DNA of 64,000 bases from positions 1 to 64,000 of the forward strand of contig JBEKLQ010000009.1 in NCBI GenBank assembly GCA_050010115.1, given 5' to 3'. The translations under genes were made by a program, and so were the position numbers. The DNA comes from JAKACA01 sp050010115. GTDB lineage: Bacteria > Actinomycetota > Acidimicrobiia > Acidimicrobiales > Bog-793. The notes under the pieces are model-generated. The model ran no database searches. It was not told the DNA's origin and saw nothing but the letters and a program-made list of their open reading frames with translations. Below, in pieces: positions 32,139-41,071 of the stretch (the first letter of the stretch is position 1; each line of letters begins with the position of its first letter).

Positions 32139-33011
32139 TTGCGGATCCTCGTAACCGGAGCAGCCGGCCAGGTCGGCTCCGAGGTCGTGGCCGAGCTGGA
32201 GCGGCGGGCAGCTGAGCGGGTGAGGGGAGGCCGGTGGTACATCGCCGCCACCACGCGCGCCCAGCTCGACGTGTCGTCGCGTGACTCGGTGTTTGCAGCG
32301 GTGGCGAGCGCCGAGCCGCAGGTGATCATCCATCCCGCCGCTTGGACGGCCGTCGACGCCTGTGAAGCTGACCCGGACCGGGCTTTCCGGATCAACGCGC
32401 TCGGTACGCGCCACGTCGCAGAGGCCGCCCGGCTCGTCGGCGCTCACGTCTGCTACCTCTCGACCGATTATGTCTTCGACGGCCGGTCGGAGCGGCCGTA
32501 CAACGAATGGGACGAGCCCGCACCGACCTCGGTCTATGGGCGGTCCAAGCTGGGTGGGGAGCGGGAGCTGGACCGATCGGCAACGATCGTGCGCACGGCG
32601 TGGGTGAACGGGCGCCAGGGGCCCAACATGGCGAAGACCGTTCTGCGGCTGGCGCAGCAGAGCGAGACGCTGCGTTTCGTCGATGACCAACGTGGCTCGC
32701 CCACCGTCGCAAGCGACCTCGCTGCGAAGGTTGTCGATCTGGCGCTCTCTCGGCGGCCGGGCACGTACCACGTGACCAACCAAGGCGAGACGACCTGGTA
32801 CGGCTTCGCCCGGGAGGTGCTGCGCATCGCCGGCGCTGACCCGGGCCGAGTCGAGCCGATCGCGACAGCGGATCTCGTCCCAAGCCGACCCGCGCGGCGG
32901 CCCGCCTGCTCGGTGCTCGACAACGCCGCGCTGCGGCTCGCCGGCGACGAGCTGCTGCCTCGATGGGAGGAGTCCCTCGCCCGTCTCGTGAGCGAGCTGC
33001 TGGGTGACTGA
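32139..33011 (+). CDS. rmlD: dTDP-4-dehydrorhamnose reductase
   Basis: About 290 residues of an RmlD-type reductase, the last step of dTDP-L-rhamnose synthesis. It begins LRILVTGAAGQVGSEV; the substrate-binding segment is WTAVDACE and the catalytic motifs are YLSTDYVFDG, SVYGRSKLGGE and TAWVNG. TTG 32139 is preferred because GGAG lies 5-6 bases upstream and the conserved fold begins at once; ATG 32067 would overlap rmlB and add 24 unconserved residues. Its 3 prime end overlaps the next glycosyltransferase, so the genes form an operon. Confidence 0.9.
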   Translation: MRILVTGAAGQVGSEVVAELERRAAERVRGGRWYIAATTRAQLDVSSRDSVFAAVASAEPQVIIHPAAWTAVDACEADPDRAFRINALGTRHVAEAARLVGAHVCYLSTDYVFDGRSERPYNEWDEPAPTSVYGRSKLGGERELDRSATIVRTAWVNGRQGPNMAKTVLRLAQQSETLRFVDDQRGSPTVASDLAAKVVDLALSRRPGTYHVTNQGETTWYGFAREVLRIAGADPGRVEPIATADLVPSRPARRPACSVLDNAALRLAGDELLPRWEESLARLVSELLGD

Positions 33012-33912
33012 CCTGCAACCGACAGCGGTGCCCCGGCCGGCCGCAAGGGTCGCCGCAGTCGTCGTCAACTACAACGCGGGAGAAGCGCTGGGTGCTTGTG
33101 TCGCCAGTCTCGCGGCGGCCGGGGTCGGCGAGGTCATCGTGGTGGACAACGCCTCGATGGATGACTCCATGGCGCGGCTCGCCAAGTCGTGGCCACGCAC
33201 GCGCCAGATCAGGTCGGGCCGGAATCTCGGCTACGGCGCCGCTGCCAACCTCGGCGCCCGTTCGTCCGCTGGTCAGTACCTTCTGATCTGCAACCCGGAC
33301 CTGGTCGCGAGCCGGGACACTGTCGACGTTCTGGCCGGCGTCCTCGACCGCAGCCCAGAGGTCGGTCTCGTCGGCCCGATGCTGCGGGAGCCTTCCGGCG
33401 TGGTCTACCCGTCGGGTCGCGAGTTCCCGGGGATGGCAGAGTCGATCGGGCATGGGTTCGTCGGATTGGTGTGGGGTGGCAACCCCTGGACTCAGCGCTA
33501 TCGCCAGATCGGGCAATCCCAGCATCGCGCCCGGGTGGCCGATTGGGTATCGGGTGCGTTCTTCCTGGTCAGACGACAGGCGTTCGAGGATGTCGGGGGT
33601 TTTGACGAGCGCTACTTCATGTACGTGGAGGACGTCGACCTGTGCTGGCGGCTCCATCGTGCCGGCTGGCTGATCCGCTACGAACCTTCGGCCGAGGTCG
33701 TGCACGAGCAAGGCCGCTCGGCGTCGCGCCACCCCTACCGGATGTTGGTGGCCCATCACCGCTCCATGTGGCGCTTCGCCCGGCAGACCGCCATCGGCTG
33801 GGAGCGGGCGCTCCTGCCGCTGGTGGCCGCGGGTCTCGCCGTCAGGCTCTTGCTCGCGTGGGGCGAGCACCTGCTGAGCCCGCGGTCCAGACTGCGCCCG
33901 CACCACGGCTAA
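33004..33912 (+). CDS. wbbL: GT2 glycosyltransferase, WbbL-like rhamnosyltransferase
   Basis: A 302-residue GT-A fold glycosyltransferase. The start AAVVVNYNAGEALGACVASL, VIVVDNASMDDS, the metal site NPDL and the acceptor-side motif MYVEDVDLCWRL place it in the WbbL/rhamnosyltransferase branch of family 2. In mycobacteria WbbL1 (Rv3265c) adds rhamnose to the decaprenyl-linked GlcNAc that links arabinogalactan to peptidoglycan and lies directly next to rmlD, as here. A C-terminal hydrophobic stretch (LPLVAAGLAVRLLLAW) may associate with the membrane. It overlaps rmlD by 8 bases. Confidence 0.85.
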   Translation: MTDLQPTAVPRPAARVAAVVVNYNAGEALGACVASLAAAGVGEVIVVDNASMDDSMARLAKSWPRTRQIRSGRNLGYGAAANLGARSSAGQYLLICNPDLVASRDTVDVLAGVLDRSPEVGLVGPMLREPSGVVYPSGREFPGMAESIGHGFVGLVWGGNPWTQRYRQIGQSQHRARVADWVSGAFFLVRRQAFEDVGGFDERYFMYVEDVDLCWRLHRAGWLIRYEPSAEVVHEQGRSASRHPYRMLVAHHRSMWRFARQTAIGWERALLPLVAAGLAVRLLLAWGEHLLSPRSRLRPHHG

Positions 33913-33915
33913 GAT
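33910..33915 (+). promoter_or_regulatory. -10 element before the Thr-rich membrane protein
   Basis: TAAGAT, 8 bases before GTG 33924, overlapping the stop of the GT2 gene. No ribosome site is visible, so the transcript is probably leaderless. Confidence 0.45.
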
Positions 33916-33923
33916 CGCCGACC

Positions 33924-34940
33924 GTGCCCGGGGACAATTTCAGCCGAAGGGTCGCGCGCGCCGCCGCAGCCGGCGGGGGCCGCACCTATCGCGCCCAGAC
34001 GCCTGTCACCTGGTACCTCGTGCTGCTGATGGTCTGCCTGTTGGGGCTGTCCCTCGTGACGTACAGCCGATATGAGCGGGAGCACCCCGTGGCCGCCGCA
34101 CCCGTGAAGCAGACTCCGCCGACTTCGACCGACGAGTGGCAAGCCGGCGTGGCCGTTGACATCTGTGGCACCTTCGTGCCCTCCGCGTTGCCGGTGGACG
34201 CCATTGCCACGGACCCGTTGGCTTCGATCGGCAACGGAGTGGTCCGTATCGAGCCGGGCCTGTCGCCGGATGCTGCGGCGTTCGAAGGAACCAAAGCGAC
34301 TCTCGGCGCCTACCTCAGCATCGAGGGTGCTGAGATCACCCCCATCATCCTCTCGGTTCCCGGCAAGCCGGTCCCGGTGCCGACGACGACCACGTCGACG
34401 ACGACGACCACGTCGCCGACGACGACCACGACGACCAAGCCGACGGGCACGAAGTCGAAGGCGACCTCCACCTCGTCGACCACCTCGACGTCGAGTACGA
34501 CCACCACCACGACGGTCGCCACGAAGCCAGGTCCGGCCGTGGTCTACAAGAACGGCAAGCTCTGCGGTTCCAAGCCAGGCCAGGTGGAGGTGGAGACGTG
34601 GAGCTCCCCGGGGGCCAAGGCCGGTCACGTCGTCGCAGCGGCCCAGGCGAACAGCATCCGGTTCACGAACGGCCAGCTCATCACGATCGCCTTCCTGCCC
34701 AAGGGCGTCGCGATCCCTCGCCCACCTGCGGCGACTCGTCAGGCGGTGGCGACCTTCCTGATCGAGGACCCGAGTGGGTTCGCCACCACGACGAGCACGG
34801 TGCCGGTCACGACGCCGTCCACGTCGTCGACAACGGTCGCCGGCAGCAGCACGAGCAGCACCACGTCGTCGACCACGGCAAAGTCCACCTCGACCTCGTC
34901 CAGCTCGTCATCGTCGACGACGACGTCGTCCACGGGGTAG
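33924..34940 (+). CDS. Membrane-anchored protein with Thr/Ser-rich linkers, function unknown
   Basis: About 338 residues, not recognised as a family. One membrane segment near residues 28-48 (VTWYLVLLMVCLLGLSLVTY) follows a basic N-terminus, so the bulk is outside the cell. A first extracytoplasmic domain (about 70-150, WQAGVAVDICGTFVPS...) and a second (about 205-290, CGSKPGQVEVETWSS) are joined by a linker of nearly pure Thr with Ser, Pro and Lys. The protein ends in another Ser/Thr-rich stretch. Such linkers are typical of heavily O-mannosylated surface proteins. It lies inside the glycan locus, between wbbL-like and mannose-1-phosphate guanylyltransferase genes, suggesting a role in surface polymer handling; this is inference only. 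Confidence 0.7.
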   Translation: MPGDNFSRRVARAAAAGGGRTYRAQTPVTWYLVLLMVCLLGLSLVTYSRYEREHPVAAAPVKQTPPTSTDEWQAGVAVDICGTFVPSALPVDAIATDPLASIGNGVVRIEPGLSPDAAAFEGTKATLGAYLSIEGAEITPIILSVPGKPVPVPTTTTSTTTTTSPTTTTTTKPTGTKSKATSTSSTTSTSSTTTTTTVATKPGPAVVYKNGKLCGSKPGQVEVETWSSPGAKAGHVVAAAQANSIRFTNGQLITIAFLPKGVAIPRPPAATRQAVATFLIEDPSGFATTTSTVPVTTPSTSSTTVAGSSTSSTTSSTTAKSTSTSSSSSSSTTTSSTG

Positions 34941-34974
34941 CGAGGCGGTTCGCCGTCGTGCGCCTTGCCGCTTG

Positions 34975-36051
34975 ATGGACGCGATCGTGCTCGTCGGAGG
35001 TGAGGGCACACGACTCCGGCCACTCACCTACGACATCCCGAAGCAGATGCTCCCGATCGTCGATCGTGTGCTCGTCGAGCATGTCGTGTCCTGGCTCGGC
35101 CGCAATGGGATCGGTCGCGCGATCCTGTCGCTCGGCTACAGGCCGGACGCGTTCATCGAGGCTTTCCCGACCGGCGAGATTGACGGTGTGACGCTCACCT
35201 ACGCCGTGGAGCCGGAGCCGCTGGGGACGGCTGGCGCCATACGGTTCGCTGCTGAATGCGCTGGTGTGGAAGGGCGCTTCCTCGTACTGAACGGTGATGT
35301 GCTCACGGACTTCGATGGCGCATCATTGGTGTGTTTTCACGCCGAGCACGAGGCGACCGCCTCCATCTATCTGACGCCGGTCGACGATCCGTCGACCTTC
35401 GGGGTCGTTGCCACCGACGACACCGGCAGGGTGATCGAGTTCACCGAGAAACCCGCCCCAGGCACCGCCCCAACCAACCTCATCAACGCCGGCGCCTACG
35501 TGCTCGAGACCTCCGTGCTGGATCGCATCCCCGGAGACCGGGCCGTCTCGATCGAGCGGGAGACGTTCCCGGCTCTGGCCGAAGCGGGGCTGCTCTTTGC
35601 CGTCGCCTCGGATGCCTACTGGCTCGACGCCGGTACCCCGGCCAAGTACCTGCAGGCTCAGCTCGACATCCTGCGCGGGCTGCGCACGAGCACGAGGCCC
35701 GCCGCCGAAGAGGTCACGCCGGGGGAATTCGTAGCGCCCGGCGTCGTCGTTCATGGGAGCATTGCCGGCGTGGCCTACGTCGGTTCCGGCGCGGTAGTCG
35801 AGACGGCGGCGTCGCTGGTCGACTCGATACTCGGGGCCGGCGCCAAGGTGTGCGCTGGTGCGCGGGTCGAGCGATCGGCGGTGCTGCCGGGCGCGCGTGT
35901 GAGTGAAGGCTGCGTGGTCGCCGATTCCATAGTCGGGCCCGGTGCGGTGCTCGGTGCCGGAGCCCGGCTGAGAAAGTTTACCGTGGTCCGCGGGGGCGTC
36001 GAGGTCCCGGCCGGCGCGGAACTCATCGCCGATCGGTACCCGACGCCATGA
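34975..36051 (+). CDS. Mannose-1-phosphate guanylyltransferase-like nucleotidyltransferase (Rv3264c type)
   Basis: A 358-residue protein with an N-terminal nucleotidyltransferase domain (VLVGGEGTRLRPLTYDIPKQMLPI, FLVLNGDVLTDFD, EFTEKPAPGT) and a C-terminal left-handed hexapeptide helix (repeats such as GAGAKVCAGARVERSAVLPGA). Length and position beside wbbL-like and rmlD genes match Rv3264c, which makes GDP-mannose. It could equally act on another sugar-1-phosphate; it is not the short RmlA form. ATG 34975 gives the exact family N-terminus. The stop overlaps the following epimerase gene. Confidence 0.85.
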   Translation: MDAIVLVGGEGTRLRPLTYDIPKQMLPIVDRVLVEHVVSWLGRNGIGRAILSLGYRPDAFIEAFPTGEIDGVTLTYAVEPEPLGTAGAIRFAAECAGVEGRFLVLNGDVLTDFDGASLVCFHAEHEATASIYLTPVDDPSTFGVVATDDTGRVIEFTEKPAPGTAPTNLINAGAYVLETSVLDRIPGDRAVSIERETFPALAEAGLLFAVASDAYWLDAGTPAKYLQAQLDILRGLRTSTRPAAEEVTPGEFVAPGVVVHGSIAGVAYVGSGAVVETAASLVDSILGAGAKVCAGARVERSAVLPGARVSEGCVVADSIVGPGAVLGAGARLRKFTVVRGGVEVPAGAELIADRYPTP

Positions 36052-37004
36052 GCCGCATGCTCGTCACCGGCGGCGCCGGTTTCATCGGCTCAACTCTCGT
36101 CGACCGTCTCTTGGCGGAAGGTCACGAGGTCGACGTCGTGGACAACCTGAGCTCCGGGTCCCTCGCCAACCTGTCCGAGGCACGGGCAGAGGGCGCTGGG
36201 GGGACGTTCCGTTTCCACCACCTCGACATCCGGGACGAGGAGCTCGCCGGCATCGTGGTGCGTCGGCGCCCGGAGGTGATCTTCCACCTGGCGGCCCAGG
36301 CTTCGGTCCCGATCTCGGTGAGGGAGCCCGTGCTGGACGCTGAGGTGAACATCATCGGGACCCTTCGCGTGCTCGAGGCGGCGAGGGCGGCGAAGACGAA
36401 GAAGATCGTGTACGCCGCCAGCGGCGGCACGCTGTACGGGCCGCAGGAGGAGTCCGATCTTCCGATCCCGGAGCATGCACCCCACAACCCACGGTCGCCT
36501 TACGGGGTCTCCAAGAAGGCCGCCATCGACTACATGGTCGCTTACCGCGACCTGCACGGGCTCGAGTTCACGGCGCTGGCGCTGGCGAACGCCTACGGGC
36601 CCCGGCAGAACCCGCACGGGGAGGCCGGCGTCGTCGCCATCTTCGCTGCCAAGCTGGTGGCTGGCGAGCCGTGCGTGATCAACGGTGACGGGGGCCATAC
36701 CCGGGACTACGTGTATGTCGACGACGTGGTCGACGCCTTTGCGCGCGCCGCCAAGCGCGGCGGTGGGCTGGTCCTGAACGTCGGCACCGGCATCGAGACC
36801 TCCACCTCGGACCTGTACCGGCAGATGGCGGAGGCGTTCGGGACCTCTGCTCCACCTCGTCATGGCCCGGAGCGTTCCGGCGACACCCGGCGCAACGCGC
36901 TCGACCCGGACCGGGCGAGCATCCATCTGGGTTGGAAGCCGTGGACCTCGGTGCGCGACGGCGTCGAGCGTGTGATCGACGAGCACCGCCAGGCCGCCCG
37001 GTGA
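36048..37004 (+). CDS. NAD-dependent UDP-sugar epimerase (GalE-like)
   Basis: A 318-residue extended SDR. GGAGFIGSTLVDRL binds NAD; AASGGTLYG supplies the catalytic Ser/Thr position and SPYGVSKKAA the Tyr/Lys pair. NAYGPRQNPHGEAGVVAIF and NGDGGHTRDYVYVDDVV are subfamily motifs shared with Rv3634c (GalE1). The likely reaction is interconversion of UDP-glucose and UDP-galactose, feeding galactan or other surface glycans. Overlaps at both ends (ATGA with the nucleotidyltransferase, GTGA with cofD) place it in one continuous operon. Confidence 0.85.
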   Translation: MSRMLVTGGAGFIGSTLVDRLLAEGHEVDVVDNLSSGSLANLSEARAEGAGGTFRFHHLDIRDEELAGIVVRRRPEVIFHLAAQASVPISVREPVLDAEVNIIGTLRVLEAARAAKTKKIVYAASGGTLYGPQEESDLPIPEHAPHNPRSPYGVSKKAAIDYMVAYRDLHGLEFTALALANAYGPRQNPHGEAGVVAIFAAKLVAGEPCVINGDGGHTRDYVYVDDVVDAFARAAKRGGGLVLNVGTGIETSTSDLYRQMAEAFGTSAPPRHGPERSGDTRRNALDPDRASIHLGWKPWTSVRDGVERVIDEHRQAAR

Positions 37005-37942
37005 TCGCCGTCCTGTGCGGGGGCGTCGGTGCCGCCCGCTTCCTCGCGGGCCTCGTGGGCGTCGTGGACCCGGCCGAGGTCGTGGCCATCGTGAACACCG
37101 GTGACGACACCGAGTTGCACGGGTTGTCGATCAGCCCTGATCTCGACACGATCACCTACACGCTGTCGGGTCGGGTCAACCCCGAGACGGGCTGGGGCCT
37201 CGCCGGTGACGAGTTCTCAACGATGGACGCGCTGGACGCTCTTGGTGGCAGCACGTGGTTCCGGCTCGGCAACCTCGACCTTGCCACGCACCTCTACCGC
37301 ACCGGACGGCTCCGCCAGGGGGCCACGGTCACGGAGGTGACGGCGGAGCTGGCCCGGGCGTTCGGTCTCCGGTTGACGCTGTTGCCGATGAGCAACGAGC
37401 CGGTGCGGACCTTGCTCGAGCTCGTCGACGGTGGGACCGTCGGGTTCCAGGACTACTTCGTGCGGTTGCGCCACGCGGTCGCCGTGCGGGCAGTCCGCTG
37501 GCCCGCGGCGGCTGCCGCTTCGCCGGCGCCGGGCGTGATCGAGGCCCTGACGGGAGCCCGCATCATCATCATCGCCCCGTCCAACCCGGTTGTGTCGATC
37601 GATCCCATCCTCGCCGTGCCGGGCATCCGGGAGGCGCTGCGGTCCAGGCGCGAGCGGGTCGTCGCCATCTCGCCGATCGTCGCGGGCGCGGCGCTGAAGG
37701 GCCCCGCCGATCGGTTGTTGACCGAGCTCGGAGGCTCGGCCACGGCGGCAGGTGTCGCCGCGTGGCTGGCTGACGTCGTGGGCGTCCTCGTCGTCGACGA
37801 GGCCGATGCCGATCATGCTGCCGACGTCGAAGCGCACGGCATGACTTGCGTGGTGACCCCAACCGTCATGTCCGATGCCGAAGTCGCGGCTGGCCTTGCA
37901 CGGACGGTGCTGGCGGCCGGTGGGCTGACTGAGCTCGCTTAG
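37001..37942 (+). CDS. cofD: 2-phospho-L-lactate transferase (coenzyme F420 synthesis)
   Basis: A 313-residue CofD/FbiA. The nucleotide loop CGGVGAARFLAGL, the VNTGDD motif, the GDEFSTMDAL-like region and the APSNPVVSIDPIL strand are diagnostic. It joins the phospho(enol)lactate unit of an activated GDP compound to the deazaflavin Fo, giving F420-0 or its dehydro form. GTG 37001 overlaps the epimerase stop. cofE follows after 43 bases. In mycobacteria fbiA-fbiB also lie beside the manB-like/wbbL/rmlD genes, so this linkage is conserved. Confidence 0.95.
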   Translation: MIAVLCGGVGAARFLAGLVGVVDPAEVVAIVNTGDDTELHGLSISPDLDTITYTLSGRVNPETGWGLAGDEFSTMDALDALGGSTWFRLGNLDLATHLYRTGRLRQGATVTEVTAELARAFGLRLTLLPMSNEPVRTLLELVDGGTVGFQDYFVRLRHAVAVRAVRWPAAAAASPAPGVIEALTGARIIIIAPSNPVVSIDPILAVPGIREALRSRRERVVAISPIVAGAALKGPADRLLTELGGSATAAGVAAWLADVVGVLVVDEADADHAADVEAHGMTCVVTPTVMSDAEVAAGLARTVLAAGGLTELA

Positions 37943-37985
37943 CCCTGCGGTTGCCGAGTGCCGGCGGCCCGACGGAGCGGCCGTC

Positions 37986-38711
37986 GTGGGGCAGAATCCG
38001 AGCGTGAACGGTATCGGGGCACTGACGATCTTCGGCATCGCGGGTTTGCCGGAGGTGCGGGCCGGCGATGATCTGGCATCGATGATCGCAGCGGGGGCTG
38101 AGCTCGCGCCCGGTGACGTCGTCGTCGTGACCCAGAAGATCGTGTCGAAGGCCGAGGGCAGGGTGGTGGCCGTCGACCCGGAGGACGCAGAGGCCCGGCG
38201 CCAGCTCGCAGAGGGCGAGGCTGTGCGCGTGCTCCGGCGCCGCGGCGATCTCGTCGTCACCGAAACCCGCCACGGCTTCATCTGCGCAAACTCCGGCGTG
38301 GACCTCTCGAACATGGCGAACGGGTACGCGGCGCTTCTGCCGGTGGACCCTGACCGATCAGCCCGTCGCATCCGTGACGGCTTGCGATCGGGAACCGGCT
38401 GCGACGTCGGTGTCATCGTCTCGGACACGTTCGGCCGGGCTTGGCGCCGCGGTGTGACCGACGTGGCGATCGGCAGTGCGGGCGTGGTCCCGGTCGTCGA
38501 CCTGCGCGGCACGACCGACGCCATGGGACGCACGCTCGTCGCCACCGAGATCTGCGTCGTGGATGAGATCGCCGGGGCTGCCGAGCTGGTCATGGGCAAG
38601 GCGGCAGCGATACCGGTGGCGGTGGTCCGCGGCGTCGACCCGTCGGTGCTCGGCGAGGGATCGGTACGGGAGCACGTGGTGAGGCCGTACGGGGAGGACC
38701 TGTTTCGGTGA
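37986..38711 (+). CDS. cofE: Coenzyme F420-0:L-glutamate ligase, single-domain
   Basis: A 241-residue CofE. It has VVVTQKIVSKAEGR, the HGFICANSGVDLSN motif and SDTFGRAWRRGVTD, all characteristic, with metal and GTP sites. It adds the gamma-glutamate tail to F420-0. Mycobacterial FbiB is a fusion with a nitroreductase-like domain; that domain is absent here, so only the ligase half is encoded. GTG 38004 is an alternative start six codons in. The stop overlaps the first GT4 gene. Confidence 0.93.
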   Translation: MGQNPSVNGIGALTIFGIAGLPEVRAGDDLASMIAAGAELAPGDVVVVTQKIVSKAEGRVVAVDPEDAEARRQLAEGEAVRVLRRRGDLVVTETRHGFICANSGVDLSNMANGYAALLPVDPDRSARRIRDGLRSGTGCDVGVIVSDTFGRAWRRGVTDVAIGSAGVVPVVDLRGTTDAMGRTLVATEICVVDEIAGAAELVMGKAAAIPVAVVRGVDPSVLGEGSVREHVVRPYGEDLFR

Positions 38712-39853
38712 GCGGCGCGGGGCGGCTTGCAGTCGCGATCGACGCCTTGCCGCTCGTGGGGTCGCCGACCGGGGTCGGTGTGTTCTGCGACCAGCTGATC
38801 CGATCGCTCGCGAATCGGAGCGACTTGGCACTCAGCGCGTTCGCGGTCGGGTGGGGCGCCGCTCAGGCTCGTGACCGCTTGCCACCGTCGGTGACGTGCC
38901 GCGTGACAGCGGTGCCGGCGCGAGCGGTGCACGCGTCATGGCTGGTCACCGGTGCCCCTTCGGCCGAACGCCTCGCCGGTCCCGCCTCGGTCGTGCACGG
39001 GACGAACTTCGTCGTGCCGCCTGCTCGGCGGGCGGCGACCGTGTTGACGGTGCATGACATGAGCCCTTGGCGGTACCCGGAGCTGTGTGCGCCTGCATCC
39101 CGGGCGTACCCCGCGCTGGTGCGCCGGGCGGTTCTGCGGGGCGCATTCGTACACACGCCTTCGCAGTTCGTCGCCGACGAGTTCGTCGCCGCGGTCGGGG
39201 TTCACGCGGAACGAGTGCGTGCCATCCCGCACGGCCTCGGTCGTCTCGATCGACCCAGCGATCGCTACGCCGCCGGAGCCAACAGTCCCCTGCGCCAGTT
39301 GCCGTACGTGCTCGCGATCGGGACCGTCGAGCCGCGCAAGGGCTACCCGACGCTGGTGGCGGCATTCGTCGAGTTGGCAGCGCAGAGGCCCGATCTCCAG
39401 CTGGTCATCGCCGGGTCCGAAGGTAGGGGTACTCGGGAGCTCGATGCTGCGGTGGCGTCGGCGGGCTGCGGTGCCCGGATCATCCGACTCGGCTATGTCG
39501 ACAGCGCCACGAGAGCATCGCTGCTCGCGGGAGCAGCGGTGCTCGCTTACCCGTCGATCTACGAAGGTTTTGGCCTGCCTCCGCTCGAGGCGATGGCAGC
39601 AGGCGTGCCGGTCGTGGCAACGGCAGGCGGGGCGATCCCGGAGGTCGTGGGCGACGGCGCCGTCGTCGTCCCGGTGGGAGATGCCGCCGCTCTCGCCAGC
39701 GCCCTCGGCCAAGTCGTCGACGACGAGCAACTCCGCCGCGAGCTGGTGGCTCGTGGGAGGGTGCGAGCGGCGCGTTACTCCTGGGAATCAGCAGCCGATG
39801 CCATGGTGGCTCTCTACGCCGACGCCGACGCCGACCGTGCCCGAGGACGCTGA
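38708..39853 (+). CDS. GT4 glycosyltransferase, first of three
   Basis: A 381-residue GT-B enzyme. The C-terminal nucleotide-sugar domain has IGTVEPRKGYPTLV, YPSIYEGFGLPPLEAM (the EGFGLP signature with the ExxxxxxxE motif), and GGAIPEVVGDGAVVV. The N-terminal acceptor domain starts with AIDALPLVGSPTGVGVF, common in mannosyltransferases that make polysaccharide side chains. Donor sugar is not deducible; GDP-mannose or GDP-rhamnose is likely because the locus encodes a guanylyltransferase and an Rmd-like reductase. GTG start overlaps cofE by four bases. Confidence 0.88.
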   Translation: MSGAGRLAVAIDALPLVGSPTGVGVFCDQLIRSLANRSDLALSAFAVGWGAAQARDRLPPSVTCRVTAVPARAVHASWLVTGAPSAERLAGPASVVHGTNFVVPPARRAATVLTVHDMSPWRYPELCAPASRAYPALVRRAVLRGAFVHTPSQFVADEFVAAVGVHAERVRAIPHGLGRLDRPSDRYAAGANSPLRQLPYVLAIGTVEPRKGYPTLVAAFVELAAQRPDLQLVIAGSEGRGTRELDAAVASAGCGARIIRLGYVDSATRASLLAGAAVLAYPSIYEGFGLPPLEAMAAGVPVVATAGGAIPEVVGDGAVVVPVGDAAALASALGQVVDDEQLRRELVARGRVRAARYSWESAADAMVALYADADADRARGR

Positions 39854-39874
39854 CGGTGCTGAGGGGTTCCGACG

Positions 39875-41071
39875 ATGCCTGAGGACCAGCCCGAGCACAC
39901 CGGCACCGCGCCGTACCTCGGGCCGAGGGTGACCGTCGTCGCCGAGCAGTTGCGCCGCCGGGTGCCCGGTGGCATCGGCACCTACGCGACCGGGTTGCTG
40001 TGCGGGCTCGCGGCGTTGCAGCCGCGTCCCGATGTCTCGATCGTCGCCAGCCCGGCACCGTCGAACAGGCGGGATCCCCTCACCGAGTTCGGCTTCCCCG
40101 TGAGCGCCGTGGGCGGTCCGTTCCTGGCCGGCCTCGCACGGAGCCCCCGCTGGCCGAGCGCCCCGAGCCAGATCGTGACCCGCTTGTGGGCTCGGGGGAT
40201 GCTCAAGCTTGGCAGCGAGCGCGACGGCCGAACAGATCTCGTGCACTCGGTCTCGCTCGCAGCACCGCCAGTAGGACGGACGCCGCTCACCGTCATGGTG
40301 CACGACGTCGCCTGGCGCCAGACGCCCGAGTCCTACCCTCCGCGTGGCCTCGCCTGGCACGAGGCCGCACTCTCCCGTACGTGCCGTACCGCCCGCGCCG
40401 TCGTCGTGCCGTCTCACGCTGTCGCTCTGGATCTGGAGCGGGCGGCGGTCGAGCTCGATCCCAGCCGGATCACCGTGATCCCCGAGGGGTGTGACCACCT
40501 GCCCCCGCCGGATCACGAGGCAGCTCGTGAGGCCCTCGGCCGGCTCGGCGTGACGGGGGAGTACCTCTTGAGCGTGAGCACGCTGGAGCCGCGCAAGAAC
40601 CTGCAACGCCTCCTCGACGCGTACCGTCGGATACGCCCGGACCTGCCCGAGCCCTGGCCGCTCGTCGTCGTCGGGCCGGCTGGCTGGGGACCGCAGCTCC
40701 GCGAGGCTCCGGGCGTCGTGCTGGCGGGCCAGGTTCCGAGCCCCGTGCTGAGGGCGCTCTACGAGGCGGCGCGTGTCGTGGTATACGTGCCACTCGTCGA
40801 AGGCTTCGGGCTGCCGGCAGTCGAAGCGCTCGCTGCCGGCGCCCCACTCGTCGTCAGCTCCGGCGTTCCCTGCATCGCAGAGCTGAGTGCGCCGGCGGTT
40901 GTCGTGGACCCGTTCTCGGTCGAGGCGATCGCCACGGCCTTGGCATTGCTCGCAACCGACGATGCCCGGCGGGCCGAGCTGGCGATCGCTGGCCCGGCCA
41001 GTGTCGCCGGCCAGCGGTGGTCCGACGTCGCCCGCAGCCATCTGGCCTGGTGGGCCGAGGTCGTCGGTTGA
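39875..41071 (+). CDS. GT4 glycosyltransferase, second of three
   Basis: A 398-residue GT-B enzyme related to its neighbours. The N-terminal domain has VVAEQLRRRVPGGIGTYATGLL and HDVAWRQTPESYP. The C-terminal domain has VSTLEPRKNLQRLLDAYRR and YVPLVEGFGLPAVEALAAGAP. It ends in the usual helix. Its stop overlaps a TTG start of the third enzyme. Three consecutive, related glycosyltransferases suggest stepwise building of a repeating unit by duplicated enzymes; donor and acceptor are unknown. Confidence 0.88.
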   Translation: MPEDQPEHTGTAPYLGPRVTVVAEQLRRRVPGGIGTYATGLLCGLAALQPRPDVSIVASPAPSNRRDPLTEFGFPVSAVGGPFLAGLARSPRWPSAPSQIVTRLWARGMLKLGSERDGRTDLVHSVSLAAPPVGRTPLTVMVHDVAWRQTPESYPPRGLAWHEAALSRTCRTARAVVVPSHAVALDLERAAVELDPSRITVIPEGCDHLPPPDHEAAREALGRLGVTGEYLLSVSTLEPRKNLQRLLDAYRRIRPDLPEPWPLVVVGPAGWGPQLREAPGVVLAGQVPSPVLRALYEAARVVVYVPLVEGFGLPAVEALAAGAPLVVSSGVPCIAELSAPAVVVDPFSVEAIATALALLATDDARRAELAIAGPASVAGQRWSDVARSHLAWWAEVVG

